A stretch of 64,000 nucleotides of DNA from Congeria kusceri (GCA_027627225.1 CM051029.1:10085715-10149714), one strand, 5' to 3'. Numbered from the stretch's first letter, positions 51,225 to 63,600 are shown. Translations and numbers: made by a program. Notes: generated by a model not told the origin, from the sequence alone.

Positions 51225-51895
51225 ATGATGCAGCTTTAAAAGGCCAGAGTTACCTATCCACTATCCATTATTGTTGGATACTGTGAATCTAATAATTCTC
51301 CAGTGTCGCCTTGGACAATAAGGGATGCTGTGATTTCAGTTTAAATAAATATCTGGGCCCAGCAGATAACCATTAGAAAAACAAACAGTTAATTATTATT
51401 CAAACATCAATTTTATTTTGATGTTTTGTTTTTGAGTTGAAATTCAAAAAAACAACTCAAACTGACTTCTGAGGGAATCACAAACACTGTTGGATTCAGC
51501 AAGGCAGTTTTAGCTACATGGGTGGATCACACTAAACGTGACTTATATTAACCTCAAGACTGTTCCTGATGGGTGTGCGCGTGTGACTTATCTTAATTTG
51601 TGCATGTGCTGAACTTATTAACTTGTATTCTGTGTGAAAACCTTAATTATAATAATTGTTGTTTAATTAATGATGAATTTATTATAAATTGAAGTGATAA
51701 TTCAAATTCAGTATTGAATGTGCATTTTGTTACTATTGTTTCCCTACCAGAGCAATATTTTTGCAAATAAGAGAAATATGGTTTGAATTTGTTGGATTGT
51801 GTATTTTGTAAGAGTGGGAATAGATGTGTTGTGATTATTTTAAATCTTTACATGAATTTTAACAGTTTGTTTATTGTTTAAAGATTTTACAACAT

Positions 51896-52609
51896 TTGAG
51901 TGAGCGAAGACTTGACAAGTTTTTGTCTAAACAGTTAGTTTTCAATTCAGGTAATTTGACAAAACACTTTGTCTTGATTTCTATTAGTAAAGGCAATTAT
52001 CTCAGAAAACATAAACGTATTTTCAGTGAGTTTGATATAGAATTTAGATGTAAAAGTGGCGCATGTTTCGCACAGCAGTTTAGTTTTACAGTAAGAAATA
52101 TTCACAATTTTCCACCAAATTCTCATTTTCTTATCTGGCTTGGTATTTGAGATTTAACTAGAAAAACAGGTAAAGTTATCAATTTGAAACATACCAATTC
52201 GGAAGCGGATGTGAGCAATTGCTTGGATTATATTTCAAAATTTCAGGCACTGTTCACTGCAAATAATTTACCATATACATTTTTGGAAATCCCTCCATAT
52301 ACTATTGTAGGTTGGAATCAATCACATAGCCATACAAACAGCAAGCTGTTTGAAGAGCAGGATAAAATATCAGCTCAGCGAATTGCACTGATTAATCAAC
52401 AAATACGTCTCATTACTTGCAATAATTCTGTACGTTCTCCAAGATTGCGATTGGATCTATTGAGGACCCATAAGTCAAATCGAGGTCCTAGACCGGGTAC
52501 CATAAATTTCAACTTGTATACAGACGGAATACGAGAGCCTAAACAAGTCTTTAACCAGCAAAGCTCCAAATCAGCTTCACCTCTCTGGCTCAGCGAATTT
52601 GAATTTTAA
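51896..52609 (+). pseudogene. Decayed SGNH-hydrolase-like ORF of mobile-element type
   Basis: A continuous frame of about 237 codons interrupted once by TGA at 52148-52150. It begins with FVLISISKGNYLRKHKR (block I-like position), continues with FRCKSGACF and HFLIWLGI-stop-DLTRK (where a WLGxxDL motif is expected), then LEIPPYTIVGWNQS, and ends with a block V-like TDGIREP, where DGIHP would supply the catalytic Asp-x-x-His. The putative His is Arg here, and the first Ser context is also altered. The overall order fits SGNH/GDSL-type esterase domains carried by some retroelements. Assignment is from motif memory, not a search. Confidence 0.45.
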
Positions 52610-53315
52610 GGTAGCTGCTGGAGTGGCACAGATAACCCTTGGTAATAGTAATCCCACCAACGTAATATATAAAAATGTATTTTCGACTTTTGTCGAATTT
52701 TAAAAACAGGAATTGTTTGACTTTATCAAAATTTCCTTTGTTTTTAGGATATGATTTTTTTTAATTATTAAACAATCAACTTACCAGTTAATTATAGAGA
52801 CACTAACAAACTTTAGGCAATACAATAAAAAAGTCACAGTTTGTTTTAATATGTTCATAGCCACCTGAGCAATTTTAAATATAAAGTTATGTTAACTGTA
52901 TGCTGTTCGATATGTTGAGGCTCTTTCTTTACCATGTTCTTTTGTTACAATCAGTTTTGCATGTGGGCATATGTGTTTATTGAATAAAGCCTCTTGTTTT
53001 TAAATTTAGTTCGATTATTTTTATTAATTAATATTTTAATTTCTGAATACAAATTTTTATTTATTTCAATCATCTTTATAATTCACGTGCATATTGTATA
53101 TTACTAAAATACTTACATTTTATTTTTTGTATGTAAAATAAGTTCACAAACAAGAAAAAATAAGCAGCAAAGAATTTGTGTTATTTTATCTAAGGATTTT
53201 GCTGGACACTTTAAGTTTCATGACAGTTATACACTTTTCTATCAACATGATCACAGAAGCAGAGTGCAATTTCATCCATATTTGCAATTTCTGTACTCTG
53301 CTTCAGGTCACTTGA
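52610..53315. other. Non-coding stretch between two decayed ORFs
   Basis: Contains AATAAA at 52983-52988, a possible polyadenylation site for the SGNH-like unit, and a short hairpin (GAAGCAGAGT at 53256 with ACTCTGCTTC at 53295). Nothing else was recognised. Confidence 0.4.
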
Positions 53316-55019
53316 AAGCTGTGTGTTTCACCTGGAATGTACACATCAAAACTGGCCCTACTCCGTGACCTTCAACATAAAAATAGAAAGGCCATAGCTG
53401 TTACCAGAGCAGCCAAACAGCGACGAATAAGACTCAAACTTGAACGGTAAATCAACAATCTTGATCTATAGATTATTTGGGAAAAAAAACCGTTGTACAT
53501 TAGTTTTGTGCCAGTCAGTTAAACAGGTCCTTTGCTTATATGTATTTAAATATTTACATTTAAATAAAATCAATATCTATTTTAATGCATATTTTAATAT
53601 GCAAACACTAATTAATGCTATTGCATTATTGTTTTAAACCCATTGTTGTATGTTATGAAGAGCATAATGCATGTCAGATGCACATATTATTTATGCTTAC
53701 AATGTCCACTTCAAATTTTCAAATTTTATTTTTCCAGCCATTCAAACGGATCAGTATAAGAGGTACGAGAGGGACCTGCAACATATGCCTGCAACATAGG
53801 GTAACAAGATGTCGACCTCACCACCATTCCCCAACCTGTACCCAAGCCTGGTCCTGCAGGACTCGATACTGCCTGGAAAGAGTTTGTCTTTTTGATCTGG
53901 AAACAACAGGTTTAAGTTTGGTATTTCTTTACATATTTTTACATATCCTTTGTTTGAAGACTTACCAACTTTGATTGAAGATTGTATATATGCCATGTTA
54001 ATTCCGTTGAAGGAAATCAACTAATGACAAGCTGAATACATTGCCTCAGAAGAAGTTATTTTTCCATAATCCTGTACTGTTACATACTTTTGATAAGTGG
54101 ATAACCATTGGTTAAATGAAATATAAAACTTAAGAATACGTTCATTTTTAACACATGATTGTCTTACTCTTTTATTAAAATGTATGTTGTTATAACTTTT
54201 TAAATTAACATTATTTTGTTTTCTAGAGCGTACTTCTCATATAGTACAGATTGCGGCTGTGCACGAAGCTGGCCAGTTTTTCATGCATGTAATGCCAAGA
54301 AAGAAGATGTCCTTGAAAGCATCAGAGGTTACAGGAGTAGGCCAATCCATGATTCTCAAAGGCCGTGCAGTAGAAGCTGTCTCAATCAAGTCTGCTTTGG
54401 ACAGTTTTCTTATATTCTTACAAAAATGCCAGAAACACCCGCCAATCATTTTAGTTGGACATAATATTGAATCATTTGATTGCAAAGTATTGCTTCATGC
54501 TTAGCAGAATTGTGGGCAAATTTCTGAGTTTCAAAGATACGTACATGGGTTTATGGATACATATAAAATGTTCAAAAAGTGTTTCCCAAATGTGAAATCA
54601 TACAAGCAAGAATACTTAGTTAAAGATCCTATATGTGAGTCATACATGACACACAGTGCATTACACGATGTAGTAGCTTTACAAAAGTTGTTACAGTCTG
54701 TAAATCTGGAACGAACAATCTAAACAAATTTGCATTCTGCCTAGACAGAGCAATAGTAGCATATAATGTTTCACAAACTGTTGCATCGAATATCAAATCT
54801 TTACAAACAATTATTGACAAAACAATTATCAGTCAATGTGTTGCCAGGTCCATAGCAGGAAGCGGATTACAGTTTAAACATCTGTGTGTTGCTTCAACAC
54901 GGAATGGAGTGGAAACTTTAAGGAGTCTACTGTCCGAGGTATCAAATGGACAAATACGGGTCACACAATCAGAAAAAATAATAGTGGCTATTGCAAATTA
55001 TGTTTCTCAGTACCACTAA
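53316..55019 (+). pseudogene. Decayed DEDDh 3'-5' exonuclease gene
   Basis: Three segments joined by phase-consistent GT-AG introns: 53316-53446 (basic region, PGMYTSKLALLRDLQ then KQRRIRLKLER), 53738-53915 (EVREGPATYACNIG to FDLETTGL) and 54227-55019. All catalytic landmarks survive: ExoI FDLETTG, ExoII GHNIESFDCKVL and ExoIII HSALHDVVAL, giving the DEDDh set of DnaQ/TREX-like exonucleases. The C-terminal region (SIAGSGLQFKHLCVAS, RVTQSEKIIVAI) ends at TAA 55017-55019. Lesions: two stops and a one-base loss of T just before FDLETTG in segment 2, a TAG after KVLLHA and a frameshift after QSVNLERTI in segment 3. Exonuclease genes of this shape are often multicopy and mobile-element associated in invertebrates, which is inference here. 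Confidence 0.75.
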
Positions 55020-55120
55020 TTTGAAACAACTTGACATAGATGTTATGCCAACTAACATTTTCATGAAGTTAGTTTAAGATAAGATGAAACCTGTTGAACC
55101 TAGAGAGCGGAAACGAACAC

Positions 55121-56295
55121 AGTTGCACTACTGATTGTGAAACATCGTTGTGCTACTCATTGTGAAATACTGTTGTGCTACTCATTGATAAACATTGTTG
55201 TGCTACTCATTGTGAAATATTGTTGTGTTACTCATTGATAAACATCGTTGTGCTACTCGTTGTGAAATATTGTTGCGCTACTCATTGATAAACATTGTTG
55301 TGCTACTCATTGTGAACTATAGTTGTGCTACTCATTGAGAAACATAGTTGCACTACTCATTCAGAAACATTGTTATGCTACTCATTGAGAAACATTGTTG
55401 CGCTACTCATTGTGAAATATAGTTTTACTACTCATTGAAAAACATTGTTGTGCTACTCATTGTGAAACATTGTTGCACTACTCATTGAGAAACATTGTTG
55501 TGCTACTCAATGAGAAACATAGTTGCACTACTCATTGAGAAACATTGTTGTGCTATTCAATGAGAAACATTGTTGTGCTACTCATTGAGAACTATTATTG
55601 TGTAACTCATTATGAACTATTGTTGTGCTACTCATAGAGAAACATCGTTGTGCTACTCATTGAGAAACATAGTTGCACTACTGATTGAGAAACATTGTTT
55701 TGCTTCTCATTGAGAAACATTGTTGTGCTACTCATTGTGAAATATAGTTGCACTGCTCATTGATAAACATTGTTGTGCTACTCATTGTGAAACATAGTTG
55801 CGATACGCATTGATAAACATTGTTGTGTTACTCATTGAGAAACATAGTTTTGCTACGCATTGAGAAATCCTAATTATGCTACTCATTGTGAAACATTGTT
55901 GCACTACTCATTGTGAAACAAAGTTGCACTACTCATTGTAAAACATAGTTGCACTACTCATTGTGAAATATTGTTGTACCGTTCATTGTGAAACCTGGTT
56001 GTGCTACACATTGTGAAACATAGATGCACTACTCACTGTGAAACAAAGTTGCACTACTCATTGTGAAACATAGTTGCACTTCTCATTGTGAATTATAGTT
56101 GCACTACTCATTGTGAAACATAGTTGCACTACTCATTGTGAAACATTGTTGTACTGTTCATTGTGAAACCTAGTTGTGCTACACATTGTGAAACATAGTT
56201 GCACTACTCATTGTGAAATAAAGTTGTGCTACTCATTATTTACCTTACTTGCAATACTCATTGTGTACACTTGTTGCACTACTCATTGTGAAAAG
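55121..56295. repeat. 25-bp minisatellite, about 47 copies
   Basis: Unit TGTTGTGCTACTCATTGTGAAACAT and variants, beginning about 100 bp after the exonuclease stop. The first third alternates GTGAAATAT and GATAAACAT endings, giving a 50-bp higher-order period. The last third is dominated by GTTGCACTACTCATTGTGAAACA. Variation between subregions is the usual sign of local expansion waves. Confidence 0.95.
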
Positions 56296-56299
56296 TATC

Positions 56300-56640
56300 T
56301 GTTATTCAAAAGTATTGTAACTTCAAAACTACAGAAGTTATTCACTTGACAATTGGAATGTACCATTTTCATCAACTCCAACATCAAATGCAACAACTCT
56401 GTTTTGTATTTTGACAGAGTTATGCCCCTTTTTCACATAGATTTTATGGTTAAAGTTTATATTCAAAAGTCTTACAACTTATAAATTATACAAGTTATTC
56501 ACTTGCATCTGGGAATATGTCGTACTCATCAATTCCAGCATAATATGCAACATTCTCCATAACTATGTTTTGTATTATAGAATAAGTATGTCCATTTTTA
56601 CATAGATTTTCAGATTTAAGTTTGTATTAAAGAGTTTTAT
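56300..56640. repeat. Dimer of a ~160-bp dispersed repeat
   Basis: Two diverged copies in tandem, each with ATTCAAAAGTNTTNNAACTT, AAGTTATTCACTTG, AACTNTGTTTTGTATTNT and a CATAGATTTT segment. The TTTGTATTTTGACAGAGTTAT core is the reverse complement of the core repeated at 59640-60260, so the same family occurs in both orientations. Confidence 0.7.
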
Positions 56641-56869
56641 AATATGTACCAACTGCTATATTATGAATTGTTGAGATTACTGTCCTCAGACAGATATTGT
56701 TATAAAACTTGCATCAAATGTTCACTATTTGGAGATGATATGTTGCGTACAAGACCGAAGTCTCTAGCTCCACGGTAGAAGACACGACCTAAAACTATAT
56801 GGCTAAATAATAAAGTAAATACAGCGAAAGAAAATGAGTTAATAGTAAGTATTTTATTCTTTTTCGTCT

Positions 56870-56871
<2 letters not shown>

Positions 56872-56918
<47 letters not shown>
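56872..56918. repeat. (ATT)n microsatellite
   Basis: About fifteen uninterrupted ATT units. On the minus strand it encodes an isoleucine run that is not a gene. Confidence 0.97.
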
Positions 56919-57044
56919 GATCATTATTGATTTTGTCGATTATAGGCATAAAACCATTACAAAATAATTTAAATGGAAAACACTTCTACTCGTAAATGGA
57001 AAATAAACAAACGCGTATTTTTATTTGAAATACAGTGAATTAGC

Positions 57045-58600
57045 TCCCTTTTATATAAGCGGTTTTGCTATGATCATATTACACGATGTGGCATAATAAG
57101 TGCACAACATATGGACTAATTTAAAACCATGTAAACGTGCAGTTAAGTATGTCAAGGCCTTATTGTGTGCAAAACAAACCGCATTTTAGCAAGGCCAACG
57201 AGCGTGTTCGCGCTAAAAATAGCCAATACTTTATTAGTTTATAGCAAACAGGTGAACGCCTCGCAGCTGCATTGTACCTGTGCAACCTGATACCACCTTG
57301 CCAAATCCCGGTCTGATGCAATCGATACCCCTGCAAAGCTAATTTTTATGTCTTCACTGAATGAGGTTTTGCATTACATGTCGTTAGCTCATTGTACATA
57401 TTGACAGAAGTTGCCGTGCAACTTTATTACAGGAAGAAAATATCGACGTTAAAGTAATTCCGATGGCTAAGTAAACCCAGACAGACTGAGCTGTTAAGGA
57501 TATGATACTTCATTATTCTCCGGTTTAAAACTTCCTTGTGAAACGAGCATTTATTATATTAATATTCCTGTCATTATATTATATTTCATATTAGTGTTAA
57601 CATTTGCCGTACTATAATGGTCGTATTATGACTCGTACACTTTATCTTATTAAGTCGTACACCAAGGCCCTTCGACTTTGATTTGTATCTGTACATCAAA
57701 ACATCAGATACAATCAGACCATATGATACAAGTGGAAAGAAGATCCATCAATAGCTCATTACAATGCAATTTCGCCCTACTTAGATTAATATCTTGGATC
57801 CTATTCAATTCATTATATTTTCATGCTCGTCTATGTGTCATTGAGAGCTTTTTAATAGCTGCGTAAAGTAGACTTCAAAATAGCTAATACATGATGAATT
57901 TCACAAACATTACCGGCAAAAATGTATTTTAACACTTCATACTGTACATGTAAATATATTGTGCGAAACATAACGATTACAGCTTACACAATTACTCTTT
58001 AAGCATTCAATTCAGTGTCGTTCAGTATTTGAATTATAAATAAATCTCAGCGTTTGTTAACCATTAAAAAAAACATGCGATAGTTCCATTGTTTGTTAAA
58101 CGTAATACAAGCTATAATGATTAAGTTCTTATCTGGGCGAGCTACGCACTCAGTCCAAATGCCGTAGTAATGGGTTATTTGAAGATTTTAAGTGCACGAG
58201 GCTTAAGTTATGGGTTGTTGATATTATTGGATAGAGTTTATTAGTAATAATTGTCGAAATACTTCAAAACATAGTTTGAATGTTAATTGGTTGTGGCCAT
58301 CGTCCCAAAAATAATTGTCCTACATTTATGCAACCATTGCAGAAATTCAGGTCGCGGCTATATTGATTGTGGCAACTTGGATTGCAGAGGCTTCTTCAAT
58401 TACAAGCGCACGATTAGAGGTATTAATAAACCTTTAATGTTTGCTTTATTATCCGTGTGTTTATGATATCATATTTTGTCTTCCTATTAAAGCCTGAATT
58501 GTCAGGTTACTGCGAATGCAATATTTTTGATACTAAGTTTGTCTCCAAGTATTCAAAAGACCTAAAGTGAACATAATACATGCATATTAGGTAAGTTTAA
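57045..58600 (-). repeat. Copy 2 of the inverted duplicated block
   Basis: Reverse-complement homologue of 21835-23745 (see that entry). It includes CCGGTCTGATGCAATCGATA near 57310, TTGCAGAGGCTTCTTC near 58382 and ATGCAACCATTGCAG near 58328, in inverted order relative to copy 1. It lacks the extra 420 bp seen in copy 1. No conserved reading frame was identified between the copies. Confidence 0.8.
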
Positions 58601-58754
58601 AGCACACAAAGGGACGCTCAAATTAATGACGAGTTGGGTTAAATAAATTATACATGACATGAACGCAATCCGTTTTTGGATTTGGCAACTTTGACATTTT
58701 GCATTAAACAACCTTTTTTAATAATTTGTATTTAAGAAATATTTTCGATTTAGA

Positions 58755-58878
58755 GTTGTTTATCGGCTTATAAACAACGATTTGGAGTTCTGCTGCGTTA
58801 AATTAAACCACGGGGACGTTAGTGGTTTAATATCTCGCATTAGAACTACAAATCGGTGTTTTTTAGCCGATAAACAAC
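58755..58878. mobile_element. ~124-bp foldback (hairpin) element
   Basis: GTTGTTTATCGGCT at the left end (58755-58768) is perfectly complementary to AGCCGATAAACAAC at the right end (58865-58878). Pairing continues inward with few mismatches to ATTAAACCAC/GTGGTTTAAT, leaving a loop of about 10 bases. It is a near-complete hairpin typical of a miniature inverted-repeat element. Confidence 0.75.
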
Positions 58879-59039
58879 GATAACGCGAACATTATTTTGA
58901 TACTATTATGACGTGACAACATGTTCTGAAATTACAATGCGAACTATATTATACAGTGTCGGAACTATTTTTTCGGGTTGTTTATTGGATGTTAATAACG
59001 GTGAAAGTTGTTTTGTCCTGAAGAAACTTATCAGGCCGA

Positions 59040-59365
59040 AACAAGTTGACAGTATGCGCAGTTCCGCTTGAAAGAAATGCTGCATAAAGTTTCAATGAAT
59101 GCGAGTTGTTAGTTTCTGAGATCTCGCGCGGAAACGAAAATAATATATGTAAATGTATTTTTTTACAACAAGGGCAATAATTCCACAAAAATCATCAGAC
59201 TGGAAGGAACTGACCATATACGAATGTCCGTTCAGTAGTTAGGCTGCATACAACGTTTCATTTAATTCGAGTCAGTAGTTCCCGAGCTCTCGCATGGAAA
59301 CCTAATTATGGACGGACGGGTGGACGGAAGAACGGACGAAAGGACGGACGGACGGACATGGCGTA
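59040..59365. repeat. Two copies of a short dispersed repeat plus (GGAC)n
   Basis: Segments at about 59065-59140 and 59235-59305 share GGCTGCATA/CTGCATAAAGTTTCA, a central GAGTNGTTAGTT/GAGTCAGTAGTT and CGAGCTCTCGCATGGAAAC-like ends. The second is followed by a (GGAC)n tail to about 59360. The order of CAAAGTTTCA, AGTAGTT, GAGATCTCGCG and GGACGGAC suggests an interspersed element with a tetranucleotide tail. Confidence 0.6.
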
Positions 59366-59639
59366 TGAGGGATACAATCTTGTTTAAAAAGCATTTGTCA
59401 TATTTGACAAATTGAATAGCAGTTGAATTAGAATTCTGACGGACAAACACAGCGGCGTCATATATTTGGGTTGGCGTTTTCAATTGATCTTGAAACAGCA
59501 ATACAATTCCCTTCTGAAAATAAATAATTTGGAATTGCATATGGGACCAGTGTGACCTCGGGTGTTAAGGAAGAGCTATCACAGGACATCGCGCTCGACT
59601 ATTTTATTGCAATCGATGCATTTTTTGGAAATAGGAAGT

Positions 59640-60340
59640 GACGTAGATCTGTCAAAATACAAAGCTGAATTATGGAACTTAATTTTCAGAGATTCTGACG
59701 TTGATGACAATGCTTAAAATGAAACGCTTATGTAGTATTAATGTTAATGGGTGTTGAACATAAAATTGATTCTGAAAATCTCAGTTAAAACGGAAACACA
59801 GTTTTTCAAAATACAAACAGAGTTATCAGGATTGTTACGTCTGATGCCTGAGTTGATGACATTATAAGATTTTTGAAAAAAAAAACTTTAAACCGATGTT
59901 TTATGTGATAAACAGTCAAAATTGAGTCAAAATACAAAGCAGAGTTATGGACATTGATGAGGTCGATGCAAGAGTTGATTACACTGATAGATTTCAAGTT
60001 TCAAGCGAATAAAATATGTTGTTTTAAAGAAATTTAGATAAAAGCTTTAACTTAAACAAGTATGTGAAAAGACGACATAACTCTGTCAAAATACAAAACC
60101 AAGTTAATGAATTGTGGCAACTGATGCTGTTAGTAATGAAAAAGGTATATTCTTAGCTTCAATTGGATAACTTAGCAAGTTTTGAAATTATAAAACTTTT
60201 AAATACAAACTGAAACCCAAACTCACTGTATAAAAGGGAGATAACTATGTCCAAAAAAAAACAAAAAACAACAATGTTATTAATAATGATGCACCGAATG
60301 ATGGAGTTGATGACAAAGGTATGTTCCAAGTATGAATTGG
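59640..60340. repeat. Degenerate tandem array, ~130-160 bp period
   Basis: Four to five diverged units, each carrying GTCAAAATACAAA with CAGAGTTAT-like sequence, then GATGCNNGAGTTGATGACA and an A/T stretch (anchors near 59655, 59808, 59934 and 60087; the last unit near 60235 is more diverged). It is the reverse-complement relative of the dimer at 56300-56640. Confidence 0.7.
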
Positions 60341-60430
60341 CTAACTAATGTCGCCTTGATGTAACACATCTTTGCAATAAAAATGTTTACCTAAGTATAG
60401 TCTCGGACGCCATTCCTATTTAAATATCTA

Positions 60431-60680
60431 AAACTGATAAATATCAAACATTTGAAGTCATTGTCTTTACTTATCTCAACAAGGTTGTATTATATTCAAA
60501 CAGCCATATTGTTATAAACTATAATTACTTCATGATACTTATGTGTACATTGCTGAAACTGATAAATATCAAACATTTGAAGTCATTGTCTTTACTTATC
60601 TCAACAAGGTTGTATTATATTCAAACAGCCATATTGTTATAAATTATAATTACTTCATGATACTTATGTGTACATTGCTG
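60431..60680. repeat. Perfect-looking 125-bp tandem duplication
   Basis: 60431-60555 and 60556-60680 are two adjacent copies of a 125-bp segment beginning AAACTGATAAATATCAAACA. They differ at only one position that I can see (AAACTATAATT against AAATTATAATT). This indicates a very recent event or an assembly artefact. Confidence 0.95.
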
Positions 60681-63600
60681 AAACTGGCGGTGTTAAATAA
60701 ATAAAAAATCTATTGTCTAAGATCATGTTTTACCAATGTGCAAAATTCAATAAGCAGCGTTTTTATAATACAATATATATTATAAACGAGCAAAATTTCT
60801 GTATTTTGGGCGTTAAAATTATCCATGAAAATGACTGCTAAATGCCATTGAAGTATTATAACTTTCGTTAAATGACCAGACATACGTTTGCCACCTGTGG
60901 TTTATAGCACTTAGAATCAAACATGACACCATGTTGTTATTTAGTAAATGTCTGGGCAGTATCTGATCATATTGAGATAATGGGTTTGTGCTCAAACAAA
61001 GGGGCAATTAAACATCAGATTAAATTATCAAAACATTAAAAAAAACATTATTAAATGGGTGTGAACTATGCACAAGATGGTGAAAACATTCTAATTCAAA
61101 TTAAGTTAGAAAACATGTTATGTTTATGAAAATGGACTAAAATGTATAGCCAGGTAAGGTTTTTCTGAACTGTGTATGTTCTAGTAATTAAGGTTCGATA
61201 TTATAATAATGTATTACACGAAGACCCGATTGATTGTATACATCATGATTTAATTTAGTGCCCTCTGTTCTTGAACAAGTTAACTTAAATGTATTTTGTT
61301 TTTTTGTTTTTTTTGTCGTTGTCACAAACAACAACTTTGCCTTGTGTAAGTGTTGAATACATGAATATTGGGCAATTGAATTCATTACTTTTAAATGCAT
61401 TATTAGTGAAGAATAAATAGTCTATAGGAACAAACATTTCTTAATAAAATATGTCTTAATATAACATCATTATGCGCCAACATGTTTTAAAATATTAAAT
61501 TATTGTGAAATTTACTGATGTTTTTTCAACATTATCTGTATATGTCTACGTTAATACCACGGTATTTGCCAACCAGTGGGAGGAGTCTAAACATAGCAGG
61601 TGCGCGTTACGTCACTTGTCAACGTTCCTATAGAGGTCATACAAACGCAGTGACGTCATAATCGACGTATAGAATGCGGGTGTCCTGGAATAAGACCACT
61701 TAATTAATGCGCTACAGCGGTTGTTTTTGACTCGTTGCGAACGTATTATTTATGGTTACCGATTTTTATTCGTAATATTTTTACAATAAATATCTACAAT
61801 GTATTAATTGTAGATTGTAGTATGAAATTATAGAGAGCACGCATCGTATGACCTACTTTTGACTTAATAGGCTAAGAATCAGTAACTATCGATTCTTTTA
61901 ACTACCACGCTTTGAACATCGGTCATTCTGCATGGCGCGTTGCATATTGACTTGTTTGGAATTTATATAATTCACTTTAGATAATGAGCTTGAAAGGTAC
62001 TTGTTCGTTACTTACTGTATTATGAAGTCGTATAGTATTGAATAGGAAGCGAGATTATCAACTTTTAAGAATGGGAAATTGAACTTCATTTAAACAAATG
62101 TTTACATATTAGCAAAAATGCACCGATAATTCACATGCTTATATTTTCTTTTGTCGCCAACAATCTTTATACGTTGTCAGCGTTTTGATTTGTTTACTGC
62201 ACAACCTGTAAGGTTATAATCTGAAGTTCAGTAATTTCGATCCACGCAAGCTGATCAATGCATTTTTTATTAAACAGTTAAAAATGATCAAGATTAGATT
62301 TTGTGAACAAAATGTTTTCCTTCATGTTGTTCAAAGAACATTCGCTCCATGTTATTGATACATGTATATAATCGCCTTTATATTCATGGCATATATAGGG
62401 AATATTACATGACTGGTTTTCAGGTGGATTGCACTGCTCGAGTTCATTGAGTAATGTTGTATTCCACGAACCCGCGTTGTTTTTTTTCCGCGTATAAATA
62501 TAAAATGCATAATGTGTAAAATACAACATATGATGATATTAAAATTATTTTATTTTCTTCCTTATAAATGTTGTATTTTCTCCTTAAATTATGCCTATTT
62601 AAATTTTAATGTCATATAGGTATTGGACAAATTTCAAGGAAACATAATTACAACTGTTTTTCTATGTTATTTATATGGTACCATTCGCCATTCGATAAAA
62701 TGGATCTGTCGCACATATTTTAACAAGTTAAAATTGATTAGCGTTTGAACAGTCCAATTGGTCAGTAGGGTATACTACTCCTCTTGCAAATAAATACATT
62801 TCGATACAAAAATATAATACATTTTGTATCATATCACTATTACACTCAGTATACTGATAATGCAATAGACTATGCTATTTTTAGTCTCTGGGGATATATT
62901 ATTACGTAAACTTTTCATAAATACTTATAATAAGTAGTTTGATCAATTTGTTATATAAAATACATCCAGCCCAATTGTTTAACACAGGCGGTATATTTCT
63001 GAGATTGGTTACATGTTGAATTATTGTATTTTCCTTGGTCAAGTACGTTATAGCCGGTTATGTTTAAAAATTGTATTATAAATACTTTACAAAGTGTATT
63101 TAACCACTACTTTAAAACACCAGACTAAATTGCTTTAAAGATACTAAACCTTATACAATAATGATTGCGATTCAAATCAACACACTTTTATGACGTATTC
63201 ACTGTTGTGACGTAGATTGCGTCGTGTTTGCGAGTGGCTGAGAGTGGCTAAAACTGAATAGATGATGTTTTTTTTAAAGTAATGTGTAATACCCTGTTGT
63301 AGAAAACTGCGAAAACATTTATATAATTGACAGTGTTATTATTACAGTGGACGTGTATACATGTATTAAAAGGTAAGATGATAAATACATATGTTTCAAC
63401 ATAGAGTAAACATTTTATTTTTGTATGTAGGCCTAGATCTATATTATCATTGAATTGAATTGACAGTTTCATTTCAAGTTTGCATTGAACTTAAGCAGAA
63501 TAAAATATGCTGTCAATTGCCTGACACTTCTTGGTTTACTTGTCAAAATAGTTGATAACTGTTTCGCTCTTTTTGTCACTGTTAACTGTTATATTGCAGT

